Shown: piece by piece, positions 42,115 through 50,131 of the stretch | Numbering within the stretch: position 1 is the first letter of the stretch | Layout: each line of letters starts with the position of its first letter | From: Nitrospiraceae bacterium | GTDB lineage: Bacteria; Nitrospirota; Thermodesulfovibrionia; UBA6902 | Length of the DNA stretch: 51,236 nucleotides | Direction of reading: 5' to 3' | NCBI GenBank assembly: GCA_003599275.1 | Contig: QZJG01000038.1 | Coordinates: forward strand, 1-51,236 | The notes under the pieces: generated by a model | The model's input: only the letters and a program-made list of their open reading frames with translations | Databases searched by the model: none | What the model was told of the DNA's origin: nothing | Position numbers and translations under genes: made by a program

Positions 42115-43599
42115 ATGGAAGAAATTAACGACTTAGTGCAGGAGAGGCTCAAAAAACTTGAGCGGCTCAGGGAATCAGGGATTGAACCCTATGGGGCGCC
42201 CTTTGCCGCAGAGGACAAGGCGTCGGATATAACAAGTAAGTTTGGCGGACGGAGCAGGGAGGAGCTTGAAGCCGGGAAAGAGAGATGTTCTGTTGCCGGC
42301 CGCATCATATCCTTCAGGGATTTCGGCAAGACGGCGTTTGCCCATATCCAGGATGCATCGGGAAGGGTACAGGTTTATTTCTCCAAAGAAGTAATAGCCG
42401 GCAATCAGGATATCTTCAGGAACCTCGACATAGGTGATATAGTCGGGGTGGCCGGGCAATTGTTCAGGACGAAAACCAATGAGCTCACCATTCATGCAGA
42501 CGGCATCACGTTGCTTTGCAAATCCCTCAGGCCGCTTCCGGAGAAATGGCATGGCCTCAAGGACATCGAGACCCGCTGCAGGCAGAGGTATGTGGACCTC
42601 ATCGTCAACCCGCACGTCAGGGAGCTTTTCATCAAACGCAGCAGGCTTGTCAGGGCGATAAGGAACTATTTCGACGACAGGGGATTTATAGAAGTAGAGA
42701 CCCCGATGATGCACCAGATACCCGGAGGGGCCGCTGCGCGTCCTTTTAAAACCCACCACAATGCGCTGGGACTTGACCTTTATCTCAGGATAGCCCCCGA
42801 GCTTTATTTAAAGAAGCTTCTTGTCGGCGGTTACGAAAGGGTTTATGAGATCAACAAGAATTTCAGGAATGAGGGGATATCCGCCAAACATAACCCTGAA
42901 TTTACCATGCTTGAATTTTACATCTCCTACGAGGATTACAACTATCTGATGAAATTCACGGAAGAGCTTATCCCCCATCTCTGCAAAGAAATCAACGGGG
43001 ACCTGCGCGTTCCTTTCGGTGAAGAGGGCGGAGAGGTCATCGACTTCACTCCCCCGTGGCCGAGGCTGACCATAGCGGACGCAATGGCGAGGGAAGGCGT
43101 TGATCCGGGCGTTTTCAGGGACGTGGAAAAGGCGAGACAGTTTGCCCTCGACAATAAAATTGACGTCGATAAAAAGACAACCCACGGAAAAATACTCGAT
43201 GAGATATTCAAAAAGAAGGTCGAAACAAAGCTCATTCAACCCACTTTCATCACCGACTATCCTGTTGAGCTCTCGCCTTTGGCCAGGAGAAAAAAAGACA
43301 ACCCTGAACTGGTGGAGAGGTTCGAGCTGTTTATCGGCGGAAGGGAAGTCGCAAACGCTTTTTCAGAGCTCAATGACCCGGCGGACCAGAGGGGAAGGTT
43401 CCTGGAGCAGGTAGAGGCCCGAAAGCAGGGCGATGAAGAGGCCGGGTTTATGGACGAGGATTTTGTCAGGGCGCTTGAGTTCGGTATGCCTCCGGCTGCA
43501 GGAGAGGGGATAGGCATAGACAGGATATTCATGCTTTTGACGAATACGTCTTCAATCAGGGACGTGATACTCTTTCCGCAGTTGAAACCGGAGCAATAG
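42115..43599 (+). CDS. lysS: Lysyl-tRNA synthetase, class II
   Basis: 494 residues, standard length. N-terminal OB-fold anticodon-binding domain ('VAGRIISFRDFGKTAFAHIQDASGRVQVYF'), then catalytic core: motif 1 'RNYFDDRGFIEVETPMMHQIPGGAAARPF', motif 2 'LYLRIAPELYLKKLLVGGYERVYEINKNFRNEG', motif 3 'PAAGEGIGIDRIFMLLTNTSSIRDVI'. Charges tRNA-Lys. Next gene (lolC) starts 7 bp after the stop. Confidence 0.97.
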   Translation: MEEINDLVQERLKKLERLRESGIEPYGAPFAAEDKASDITSKFGGRSREELEAGKERCSVAGRIISFRDFGKTAFAHIQDASGRVQVYFSKEVIAGNQDIFRNLDIGDIVGVAGQLFRTKTNELTIHADGITLLCKSLRPLPEKWHGLKDIETRCRQRYVDLIVNPHVRELFIKRSRLVRAIRNYFDDRGFIEVETPMMHQIPGGAAARPFKTHHNALGLDLYLRIAPELYLKKLLVGGYERVYEINKNFRNEGISAKHNPEFTMLEFYISYEDYNYLMKFTEELIPHLCKEINGDLRVPFGEEGGEVIDFTPPWPRLTIADAMAREGVDPGVFRDVEKARQFALDNKIDVDKKTTHGKILDEIFKKKVETKLIQPTFITDYPVELSPLARRKKDNPELVERFELFIGGREVANAFSELNDPADQRGRFLEQVEARKQGDEEAGFMDEDFVRALEFGMPPAAGEGIGIDRIFMLLTNTSSIRDVILFPQLKPEQ

Positions 43600-43606
43600 A
43601 GAATGT

Positions 43607-44836
43607 ATGAACTTTCCCTACCCCTTTTTGATAGCCTTCCGTTATTTCAGATCTAAAAAAAAGCACAGCGGCATTTCGATCAACACACTTATATCGGTCG
43701 CAGGGGTCGCGCTCGGGGTGATGACGCTTCTGACCGTTCTCGCCGTAATGAGCGGTTTTCAGGATGACCTGCAAAAGAAGATACTCGGCGCAAACGCGCA
43801 TGTCATAGTGCAGAGTTACGACGGCAACATAAGGGACCATGAGTCGGTAAGGGAAAAGATAAACGGGATCAGGGGGGTAACCGCTTCCTCTCCGGTTGTT
43901 TACGGGCAGGTCATGCTGAGGTCAGGCAGCAGGGCCTCAGGCGTTGTCGTCAGAGGCATAGATCCTGTGATAGAGCTCCAAACAACCGATATTCTTAATA
44001 AGCTCAAGGCCGGCAGCATCGATAATCTGAAGGAAGGCGATGGGACCCCGGGAATCATCGTCGGCAAGGAACTGTTGAGAAATCTCGGCCTGTTTGTGGG
44101 AGACGAGATCGAGATGATATCTCCGCTCGGGGAAATGGGCCCGCTGGGCATGATACCAAAAATGAGGAAGTTCAGGGTGGCCGGTTTCTTCGAGGCCGGC
44201 ATGTTTGAATATGATTCAAGTCTTGCCTTTATTAATATTGGCGTCGCACAGAAATTTCTCGGACTTAATGACGCGGTCACAGCAATCGAGATAAAGCTGA
44301 CCGACCCCTATCTGGCGGAGGAAGTTGCCGGGACGGTCGGCGGATTGCTTGGCATTCCCTACATCGCGCGCGATTGGATGCAGATGAACAGGAACCTCTT
44401 TTCCGCGCTCAAACTCGAAAAGATAGTGATGTTTATTATCCTTACTCTGATAATACTGGTCGCTTCATTTAACATCATCAGCAATCTCATTATGACTGTC
44501 ATCGAAAAGTCACGGGAGATAGCAATCATTAAGGCCATGGGAGCGACCGGCAGGGGCATTATGTCCGTATTTATGATTCACGGGCTTATCATAGGTATTA
44601 CCGGCACGGCGGTCGGCGTTCTTGGCGGATATGCACTGTGTCAGGTACTGAAGACGTATAAATTCATAAACCTGCCTGCGGACGTCTACTATCTGAGTTA
44701 TCTCCCGGTGAAGATGGACCCCTTTGATTTCATCACCGTCCCGGCTGCTGCAATTTTGATAAGTTTCCTTGCGACAGTTTATCCATCGTGGCAGGCAGCA
44801 AGACTTGACCCTGTGGAGTCGCTCCGATATGAGTGA
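43607..44836 (+). CDS. lolC: Lipoprotein-releasing ABC permease (LolC/LolE family)
   Basis: 409 residues: N-terminal cytoplasmic start 'FPYPFLIAFRYFRSKKKHSGISINTLISVAGVALGVMTLLTVLAV', large periplasmic MacB_PCD domain, then three helices with 'KSREIAIIKAMGATGRGIMSVFMIHG'. This is a LolC/E-type permease. Only one such permease is seen, so it may act as a homodimer (LolF type). Releases lipoproteins from the inner membrane to LolA. LolD lies two genes downstream. Confidence 0.92.
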   Translation: MNFPYPFLIAFRYFRSKKKHSGISINTLISVAGVALGVMTLLTVLAVMSGFQDDLQKKILGANAHVIVQSYDGNIRDHESVREKINGIRGVTASSPVVYGQVMLRSGSRASGVVVRGIDPVIELQTTDILNKLKAGSIDNLKEGDGTPGIIVGKELLRNLGLFVGDEIEMISPLGEMGPLGMIPKMRKFRVAGFFEAGMFEYDSSLAFINIGVAQKFLGLNDAVTAIEIKLTDPYLAEEVAGTVGGLLGIPYIARDWMQMNRNLFSALKLEKIVMFIILTLIILVASFNIISNLIMTVIEKSREIAIIKAMGATGRGIMSVFMIHGLIIGITGTAVGVLGGYALCQVLKTYKFINLPADVYYLSYLPVKMDPFDFITVPAAAILISFLATVYPSWQAARLDPVESLRYE

Positions 44837-44861
44837 TGCAACTATGGAATAGGGTGGGCTT

Positions 44862-45119
44862 ATGTTCAGATTTTTATTCAGAACAATACTATTTATCGTC
44901 CTGGTAGTTTTTTTGTCGGCGGCGCTCGCGGTCTGGAAGGGGGGAGAGCCCTTCAGATGGTTAGGCGGAAAAACGGTAAACGCCGGGAGGGGAATAGAAA
45001 AATTCGGCGATTATGTCGATGATCTCAAAAAAGGGGGCCGCCAGATAAAAAAGACTTACGAATCGATCAAAGACGCCGTTACCTCTGAAAATGAAAAAGC
45101 AGCCGGCAAGGGTAAATAG
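44862..45119 (+). CDS. Small membrane protein with helical tail
   Basis: 85 residues: single membrane helix (about 5-26, 'FRTILFIVLVVFLSAALAVW'), then a Gly/Lys-rich part with helices ('GRGIEKFGDYVDDLKKGGRQIKKTYESIKDAV'). It is set between lolC and lolD; the stop codon overlaps the lolD GTG by one base (TAGTG), so it is cotranslated. Family unknown; it may be an accessory subunit of the Lol exporter. Confidence 0.75.
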   Translation: MFRFLFRTILFIVLVVFLSAALAVWKGGEPFRWLGGKTVNAGRGIEKFGDYVDDLKKGGRQIKKTYESIKDAVTSENEKAAGKGK

Positions 45120-45790
45120 TGGGGACCTTAATAAGCGTAAAAAATCTGAATAAGATATTTGCCACTCCCGGCAGCGCTCTTCATGTGCTTAAGGACATCA
45201 GCTTCGACGTCCCAAGAGGAGAGATGACTGCCCTCATGGGGCCTTCGGGAGTCGGCAAGAGCACGCTTATGCATATACTCGGGACACTCGACAGGCCTAC
45301 GTCCGGGAATGTGTATTACGAGGGACGTGATGTATTTGAATTGAGAGATGACGCCCTTGCCGGTTTCAGGTGCAGGACTATCGGCTTTGTATTCCAGTTC
45401 CATCATCTCCTGCCGGAATTCAACACCATCGAGAACGTGATGATGCCGGCGCTCATCGCGGGCATCAATCATAAAGAAGCAGGTGAAAAGGCAAAGAAGC
45501 TGCTTGAAGGCGTCGGCCTTTCCGCAAGATTGCTGCATAAACCCGGCGAACTTTCGGGCGGCGAGCAGCAGAGGGTCGCAGTCGCAAGGGCGCTCATGCC
45601 GGGGCCTGAGATAGTGCTGGCTGATGAGCCTACAGGGAATCTCGACACGCAGACGGGCGATGAATTGTTCTCGCTTCTTGAGGAATTAAACGGGAGCGGG
45701 ACAACCTTCATCATCGTTACGCATAATGAGAGTCTGGCTTCCCGCTGCGACAGGACCCTCAGGATGAGAGACGGAAGGATCATTGAGTGA
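45119..45790 (+). CDS. lolD: Lipoprotein-releasing ATPase LolD
   Basis: 223 residues, GTG start at 45119 sharing a base with the previous stop. Walker A 'GPSGVGKST', 'FVFQFHHLLPEFNTIENVMMPALIAG' (the LolD-type Q-loop region), signature 'LSGGEQQRVAVARAL', Walker B 'IVLADEPTGNLDTQTGD', H-loop 'FIIVTHN'. Partners LolC. The next gene overlaps it by four bases. Confidence 0.95.
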   Translation: MGTLISVKNLNKIFATPGSALHVLKDISFDVPRGEMTALMGPSGVGKSTLMHILGTLDRPTSGNVYYEGRDVFELRDDALAGFRCRTIGFVFQFHHLLPEFNTIENVMMPALIAGINHKEAGEKAKKLLEGVGLSARLLHKPGELSGGEQQRVAVARALMPGPEIVLADEPTGNLDTQTGDELFSLLEELNGSGTTFIIVTHNESLASRCDRTLRMRDGRIIE

Positions 45791-46635
45791 GCATGACTCA
45801 CCTTTCCGATGAAAATTTCGAGACCTTCTTTTTCAGCTTGATAAACCGGGATGCAATCGATTTGAGGGACATAACGTTCATTGATCCATGCGGCATGGTC
45901 GGGCTGCTCGATGCGGGAAGATATCTTTCACTCAATAACAAAAGGAAGACATTGGCGCTGCCCGCATCCGGAGACGTGCTCAAGTATCTTGAGCGGATGG
46001 ATTTTTTCAGGTTTGCGGGACGTTATTTCGACCTCGTGCCCGAAGCGCCGGACCTGTCCGGTAAATTTCTGAGGAGCTCCGGAACGGACGTCCTTCTTGA
46101 GATAACGCCGATTGAAAAATCGGACGACATACATTTCATCGTCGGCAAGGTAAAGAAAAGGGCGCACAAAATTCTTGAGAAGCACCTTCACTATGATGAC
46201 AACGCTATAAACGGTTTTATTGTAGCGCTTTCGGAAGTATGCCAGAACATCATCGAGCATAGTGAGAATACCGGTCTTGTAGGCATACAGAAATACCACT
46301 TTCAAAAACTCAATAAAAACGTTGTAAAGATCGCTGTTACGGACCTGGGTATAGGGTTCAGAAAGTCGCTTGCAACACGGTTCCCGATCAGGGATGATAT
46401 GGAAGCGCTGGAAAAAGCGCTCCTTCACGGCTTATCAAGGCATGTTGACGAAGGACGGGGTCATGGGCTTGCTGCGGTAAAACGGTTTGTCAACCGGTGG
46501 GACGGTAAACTTTCCATACGATCGGGAAACGCGAAGCTTTCCATAATACCTGATTGGGGATGGGGGAAAAAAAGAGAGACGGGTCTTGCTTATTTCCCCG
46601 GCTCATACATTAATATAATGCTGCTTGAAGTTTAA
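45787..46635 (+). CDS. STAS domain fused to an HATPase_c (RsbW/SpoIIAB-like) domain
   Basis: 282 residues. N-terminal STAS-like domain (about 15-80) with 'DLRDITFIDPCGMVGLLDAGRYL'; the phospho-Ser site of anti-anti-sigma factors (D-S/T-S-G) is D33-P-C35-G36 here, so phosphorylation at that Ser is not possible. C-terminal GHKL ATPase: N box 'SEVCQNIIEHS' (E150, N154), G1 'DLGIGF' (186-191), G2 'GRGHGLAAV' (223-231). GTG start overlaps lolD by four bases (an ATG at 45793 is in frame). It resembles anti-sigma/partner-switch proteins, or a standalone ATPase sensor. A place in the Lol operon is unusual. Confidence 0.8.
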   Translation: MSMTHLSDENFETFFFSLINRDAIDLRDITFIDPCGMVGLLDAGRYLSLNNKRKTLALPASGDVLKYLERMDFFRFAGRYFDLVPEAPDLSGKFLRSSGTDVLLEITPIEKSDDIHFIVGKVKKRAHKILEKHLHYDDNAINGFIVALSEVCQNIIEHSENTGLVGIQKYHFQKLNKNVVKIAVTDLGIGFRKSLATRFPIRDDMEALEKALLHGLSRHVDEGRGHGLAAVKRFVNRWDGKLSIRSGNAKLSIIPDWGWGKKRETGLAYFPGSYINIMLLEV

Positions 46636-46651
46636 AATATCGGAGAAATTT

Positions 46652-47134
46652 ATGCGAGCCAATATGTTGAAAAAGAACGTGATAATTCAGCCTGACCTTT
46701 TTGAAACGGGATTTGCCGTCATGCATTGCGACGGCGCATCGAGCGGTAACCCGGGGAAGTCCGGGATAGGGGTGGCAATTACCATCAATGAAGAGGACGC
46801 GGACCGTCTGGGAATAAAAGGCGATTACAGGATTTCGGAATATATCGGGATTGCCACGAACAATGTAGCTGAATACACGGCACTCATAAAGGGACTTGAA
46901 AAAGCGAGGTCTTTGGGGATAAGAAAAATAAAGGTCTTTATGGACTCGGAGCTGCTGGCAAGGCAGATAAATGGCCTCTACAGGGTCAGGAATGAAAAAT
47001 TAATACCTTTATGGGTACAGGCAAAAAATATCCTGAAGGACTTTGATTCATATACCGTTACTCACGTCCCGAGGGAGATGAATAAAGAAGCGGACTCGCT
47101 GGCAAGACGGGCTGTTTCCAGGGCAGCCTCGTAG
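46652..47134 (+). CDS. RNase HI-like (bacterial ribonuclease H family)
   Basis: 160 residues from ATG 46652, with GGAGAAATT before it; the TTG at 46625 overlaps the upstream gene and is disfavoured. Catalytic residues D27 ('MHCDGASSGNPGKSG'), E74 ('AEYTALIKGLEKA'), D98 ('FMDSELLARQINGLY') and D148 ('MNKEADSLARRA'). Cuts RNA in RNA-DNA hybrids. The N-terminal 20 residues are an extension relative to minimal RNase HI. Confidence 0.9.
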   Translation: MRANMLKKNVIIQPDLFETGFAVMHCDGASSGNPGKSGIGVAITINEEDADRLGIKGDYRISEYIGIATNNVAEYTALIKGLEKARSLGIRKIKVFMDSELLARQINGLYRVRNEKLIPLWVQAKNILKDFDSYTVTHVPREMNKEADSLARRAVSRAAS

Positions 47135-47275
47135 AGTTGTGACGGATTTTGAGGCTATTCCTGAAACTTCCCTTTTCTTCTCCTGACACTTCTTGTAACT
47201 CCTGTACTTCATTCCGATTCCTCTTTGCATTTTTTTTGTGACAAACGACTCAGGGAAGGGATTACCCCGGTGTAT

Positions 47276-47303
47276 AAAAAAACGCCCCCAATAAATGGGG
47301 GCG
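47276..47303 (-). terminator. Rho-independent terminator of the LamG-repeat gene
   Basis: On the minus strand CGCCCCCA (47303-47296), 5-nt loop, TGGGGGCG (47290-47283), then T7. Stem is perfect. It ends the 47337-49343 gene 33 bp past its stop. Confidence 0.9.
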
Positions 47304-47336
47304 CTAAGGTTTTTTATTTTGTGGTCGGAAGCTGTC

Positions 47337-49343
47337 TTACCTTACGCTGAAATTTTCAAAAAGGGCATGGCTCTGGCGCACTCCGAGTCCTGTTAAGCCT
47401 GTTCCCATCGAAGTATAATCCGCTTCGGTCTTATATACGTATCCGCTTCCCTGTTTGTCGTCTGCATAAAGCTTTACATTAGCTCCGTTTATCTCGACCT
47501 TCACCCGATACCACTTCGACGTGTCTATGGGCTCACTGAATGAAGCTATATCATGCCAGGTCCCGTCGCCGTTGTAATAACCGATTGTCCAATTGTCCAC
47601 CCCGTCTTTCAGTGCCGCGTATTTGAAGTCATCCGGACCGTTATAATCGAATATAATGACGCCGTTCTTATTCCACCCGTCGGGCTGGCTGGAGACGTCC
47701 GATTCGATTATCATGGATTCCGAGGTCTTGTAGCCGCTGTGGAGCGAGATGCCGAACGGCTCCGTAATATCCAGACCGTCGTATTGTATACCCGGGAGCC
47801 ATGTGCCTGAGACCGTCATCCATTGTGAAAAGATGAAGTCTTTAAAAAGCGCATGGCTCTGGCGTACTCCCAGACCGAGCCTGCCCTCTCCCATCTCAAG
47901 GAAGCCGATCCCTGTCTTATATACGTATCCGTTTCCTGTTTTATCGTCGACATAAAGCCTAACAAAACTGCCGCTTATTTCCGTCCTCATACGGTACCAT
48001 CTCGACGTGTCTATGGGCTCACTGAATGAAGCTGTATCATGCCAGGTCCCGTCGCCGTTGTAATAACCGATTGTCCACTTGTCCGCCCCGTCTTTCATGG
48101 CCGCGTATTTGAAGTCGTTCGGACTTTTATAATCAAATACAATGACCCCGTTCTTATTAACTCCATCGGGCTGACTGTTAATATCCGATTCAATTTCAAT
48201 TGTATAGGAATTGGAGGTCTTAGCGCCGTTGTGAAGCGAGATTCCGAACGGCCCTGTTGTATCGAGACCGTCGGATTGGCTGTCTCCAATCTGCCATGTG
48301 CCTGAGACCGGCGTCCACTCTGAAAAGGCAAAGTCTTTGAAAAGGGCCTGGCTCTGGCGCACTGCCAGGCCGAGTCCGCCTGTTCCCACAGAACTGAAGT
48401 CGGCTTCGGTCTTATACGCATATCCGCTTCCTTGTTTGTCGTCGACATAAAGCTTTACATTAACGCCGCTTATCTCCACCCTCATCCGGTACCATCTCGA
48501 TGTGTCTATGGTCTCGCTGAATGAGGCTACATCATGCCAGGTCCCATCGCCGTTGTAATAACCTAACGTCCATATATTTGCCCCGTCTTTCATGGCCGCG
48601 TATTTGAAGTCGTTCGGACCTTTATAATCAAATACAATGACGCCGTTCTTATTTAACCCGTCGGGGTTGCTGTAGATATCGGCTTCTATTGCAATCGATT
48701 GTGATGTCTGGGCATTACCATACAACATTATGCCGAAAGGCCCGGCAGCATCAGCGCCGCTGTAGTCGTCATTTACCTTCGTCCAGGTGCCGGACACGGA
48801 TGTAAACGGAAGCAAATCATAACTCATGTCATAACCCGCGCCTGCCCTTATTCCCACACCCGGCTCAGTTTCATATCCCCATGCTACTGCTTGTATTTTC
48901 TTCCTTGCCAAACCGTAATAAGCTATATCCATCTGTACCCAACCGTAACGGTTGCCGGGCAGCTTTATGCCGATATATTTGTCATCGAAGCTGCTACCAT
49001 AAGTCGAAGCAGAGGAAAAAATGCTGTCGCCTCCTATTACTTCACCGGCATTGAAAAGCTTAAGGTTAGTACCACTGCGGGCAACTTCATATCCTGTGCT
49101 CCCACCTGCATAATACCCCAAATATGTCCAAGCCCGTATTCCTTCTGTCCATACCTGCTCGGATTCAGGCATAGTGACATCCAAATATTTTGAAGAATAA
49201 CACCCCAGCGATGAACCGCCCTGACACAATGTAACCGGTCCGTCATACCTCACAACCTCTGCATAAGCCTCGGTGCCCGCAGCGAGCGCAGCCGCCCCTG
49301 CAAGCCCTGCCAGGCCGGCTACTGCTGCATTTTTCTTATTCAT
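47337..49343 (-). CDS. Secreted protein with three LamG-like repeats
   Basis: 668 residues. Signal peptide 1-28, Ala/Gly-rich with cleavage after 'AYA'. An N-terminal beta domain (about 30-175, ending 'YGWVQMDIAYYGLARKKIQAVAWGYETEPGVGIRAGAG') resembles the body of PEP-CTERM exported proteins, but no PEP-CTERM anchor is found. Then three tandem repeats of about 162-165 residues (about 182-346, 347-510, 511-668), each with 'KNGVIVFDYKGPNDFKYAAMKDG', 'IGYYNGDGTWHD', 'IDTSRWYRMRVEISG', 'KLYVDDKQGSGY' and 'LGLGVRQSHALFKDF'. This resembles concanavalin-like LamG/sugar-binding folds. Likely binds an extracellular polysaccharide. Confidence 0.85.
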   Translation of the reverse strand: MNKKNAAVAGLAGLAGAAALAAGTEAYAEVVRYDGPVTLCQGGSSLGCYSSKYLDVTMPESEQVWTEGIRAWTYLGYYAGGSTGYEVARSGTNLKLFNAGEVIGGDSIFSSASTYGSSFDDKYIGIKLPGNRYGWVQMDIAYYGLARKKIQAVAWGYETEPGVGIRAGAGYDMSYDLLPFTSVSGTWTKVNDDYSGADAAGPFGIMLYGNAQTSQSIAIEADIYSNPDGLNKNGVIVFDYKGPNDFKYAAMKDGANIWTLGYYNGDGTWHDVASFSETIDTSRWYRMRVEISGVNVKLYVDDKQGSGYAYKTEADFSSVGTGGLGLAVRQSQALFKDFAFSEWTPVSGTWQIGDSQSDGLDTTGPFGISLHNGAKTSNSYTIEIESDINSQPDGVNKNGVIVFDYKSPNDFKYAAMKDGADKWTIGYYNGDGTWHDTASFSEPIDTSRWYRMRTEISGSFVRLYVDDKTGNGYVYKTGIGFLEMGEGRLGLGVRQSHALFKDFIFSQWMTVSGTWLPGIQYDGLDITEPFGISLHSGYKTSESMIIESDVSSQPDGWNKNGVIIFDYNGPDDFKYAALKDGVDNWTIGYYNGDGTWHDIASFSEPIDTSKWYRVKVEINGANVKLYADDKQGSGYVYKTEADYTSMGTGLTGLGVRQSHALFENFSVR
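47340..48802 (-). repeat. Three tandem DNA repeats within the LamG-like gene
   Basis: Matching words recur at 47521, 48007 and 48502, i.e. 486 and 495 bp apart. The first two units share long identical stretches around 47521-47610 and 48007-48096, so the duplication is recent or maintained by recombination. Confidence 0.9.
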
Positions 49344-49606
49344 AAGCCCTCCCTCTTAATGAAAAGATAGCTCATACCCCATGAGTATGGTTAATATACG
49401 AAATGAAGCTTGTATCCTGAATTCTCTATCTAAGTTAAGGCTAAGAACTTTTCAGCTTAAGGCGTGTTAAATATGGTTATAAGTTATCATCATGGGGGGG
49501 GGAAGTCAAGAAAAAAAAGCTAACAGAAAAAAGCTAAGGGCTGGGGCTTGAAAACGGAAAAGCGAACGGGCCGGGACATTTTCAAGCCCCGACCCTGAGT
49601 CACTCT
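49344..49606. other. Upstream region of the LamG-like gene with a G9 tract
   Basis: No gene seen. It contains a run of nine G (49494-49502), about 150 bp upstream of the LamG-like start, and the inverted words CTCATACCCCATGAG near 49370-49384 just before it. The first 110 bases probably hold the LamG-like promoter; no strong -35/-10 pair was found. Confidence 0.5.
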
Positions 49607-49951
49607 TTGCGTCAGTCATCAGGGCTGGATTCCGCGATAGGGGATAAGGAGATTATTGTAGGGGATATTATCCTGACCGAGGTCTTACAGGGGTTTCAAA
49701 ACGATAATGACTTTAAAACTGCAGAAAAACTGTTGTTGGATTTCCCATTCATGGAGATGGCAGGCCGGGAACTTGCAATAAAGAGCGCCATGAATTATCG
49801 CTTTCTCAGAAAGCAGGGAGTCACTGTACGAAAAACTATCGATGTTATGATAGGAACTTTTTGTATTCATTATCGTTTCTCTCTGCTGCATGATGATAGG
49901 GATTTTGGACCCATGGAGAAGTATTTAAAACTGAAGGCTGTCAGAATCTAA
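49607..49951 (+). pseudogene. vapC: VapC-type PIN toxin, 5'-truncated
   Basis: 114 residues homologous to the middle and end of VapC-type PIN-domain RNases: 'GDIILTEVLQGFQNDNDFKTAEKLLLDFPFMEMAGRELAIKSAMNYRFLRKQGVTVRKTIDVMIGTFCI' and 'LLHDDRDFGPMEKYLKLK'. The catalytic Glu and two Asp of these segments remain, but the N-terminal part with the first Asp (the MILVDTSVWID part of relatives) is missing and is not found in any frame upstream. The start is only a TTG. No VapB antitoxin precedes it. Judged a remnant. Confidence 0.8.
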
Positions 49952-49957
49952 CACCAT

Positions 49958-50131
49958 ATGATGAAATTGAAAGATATAGGTTTTGATGAATGGTTCGAAA
50001 CACATTTTAATGCCTTACGTCAGGATGGTTACGATATAGCGCGTGTATTGGCGGTTGATCGTGGTTCATATCTTATCAGAAATGAACTCGGAGAGGTCAC
50101 GTCTGAACTGGCGTGGAAATCAATATCCGTA
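49958..50131 (+). pseudogene. rsgA: RsgA (ribosome-associated GTPase) 5' fragment
   Basis: Residues 1-53 look like the N-terminus of RsgA: 'KLKDIGFDEWFETHFNALRQDGYDIARVLAVDRGSYLIRNELGEVTSEL' (OB-fold start). Homology stops near 50115; the rest of the open frame to 50377 is only antisense of the rhodanese gene that ends at 50132. The GTPase domain is absent. The start ATG is intact, but there is no function left. Confidence 0.75.

Noticed and set aside
42175-42759. 194-codon minus-strand frame
   Set aside because: Lies within lysS, which is clearly conserved; a shadow.
47337-49343. PEP-CTERM sorting signal for the LamG-repeat protein
   Set aside because: The C-terminus ends in the third repeat (FENFSVR); there is no PEP motif, membrane helix or basic tail.
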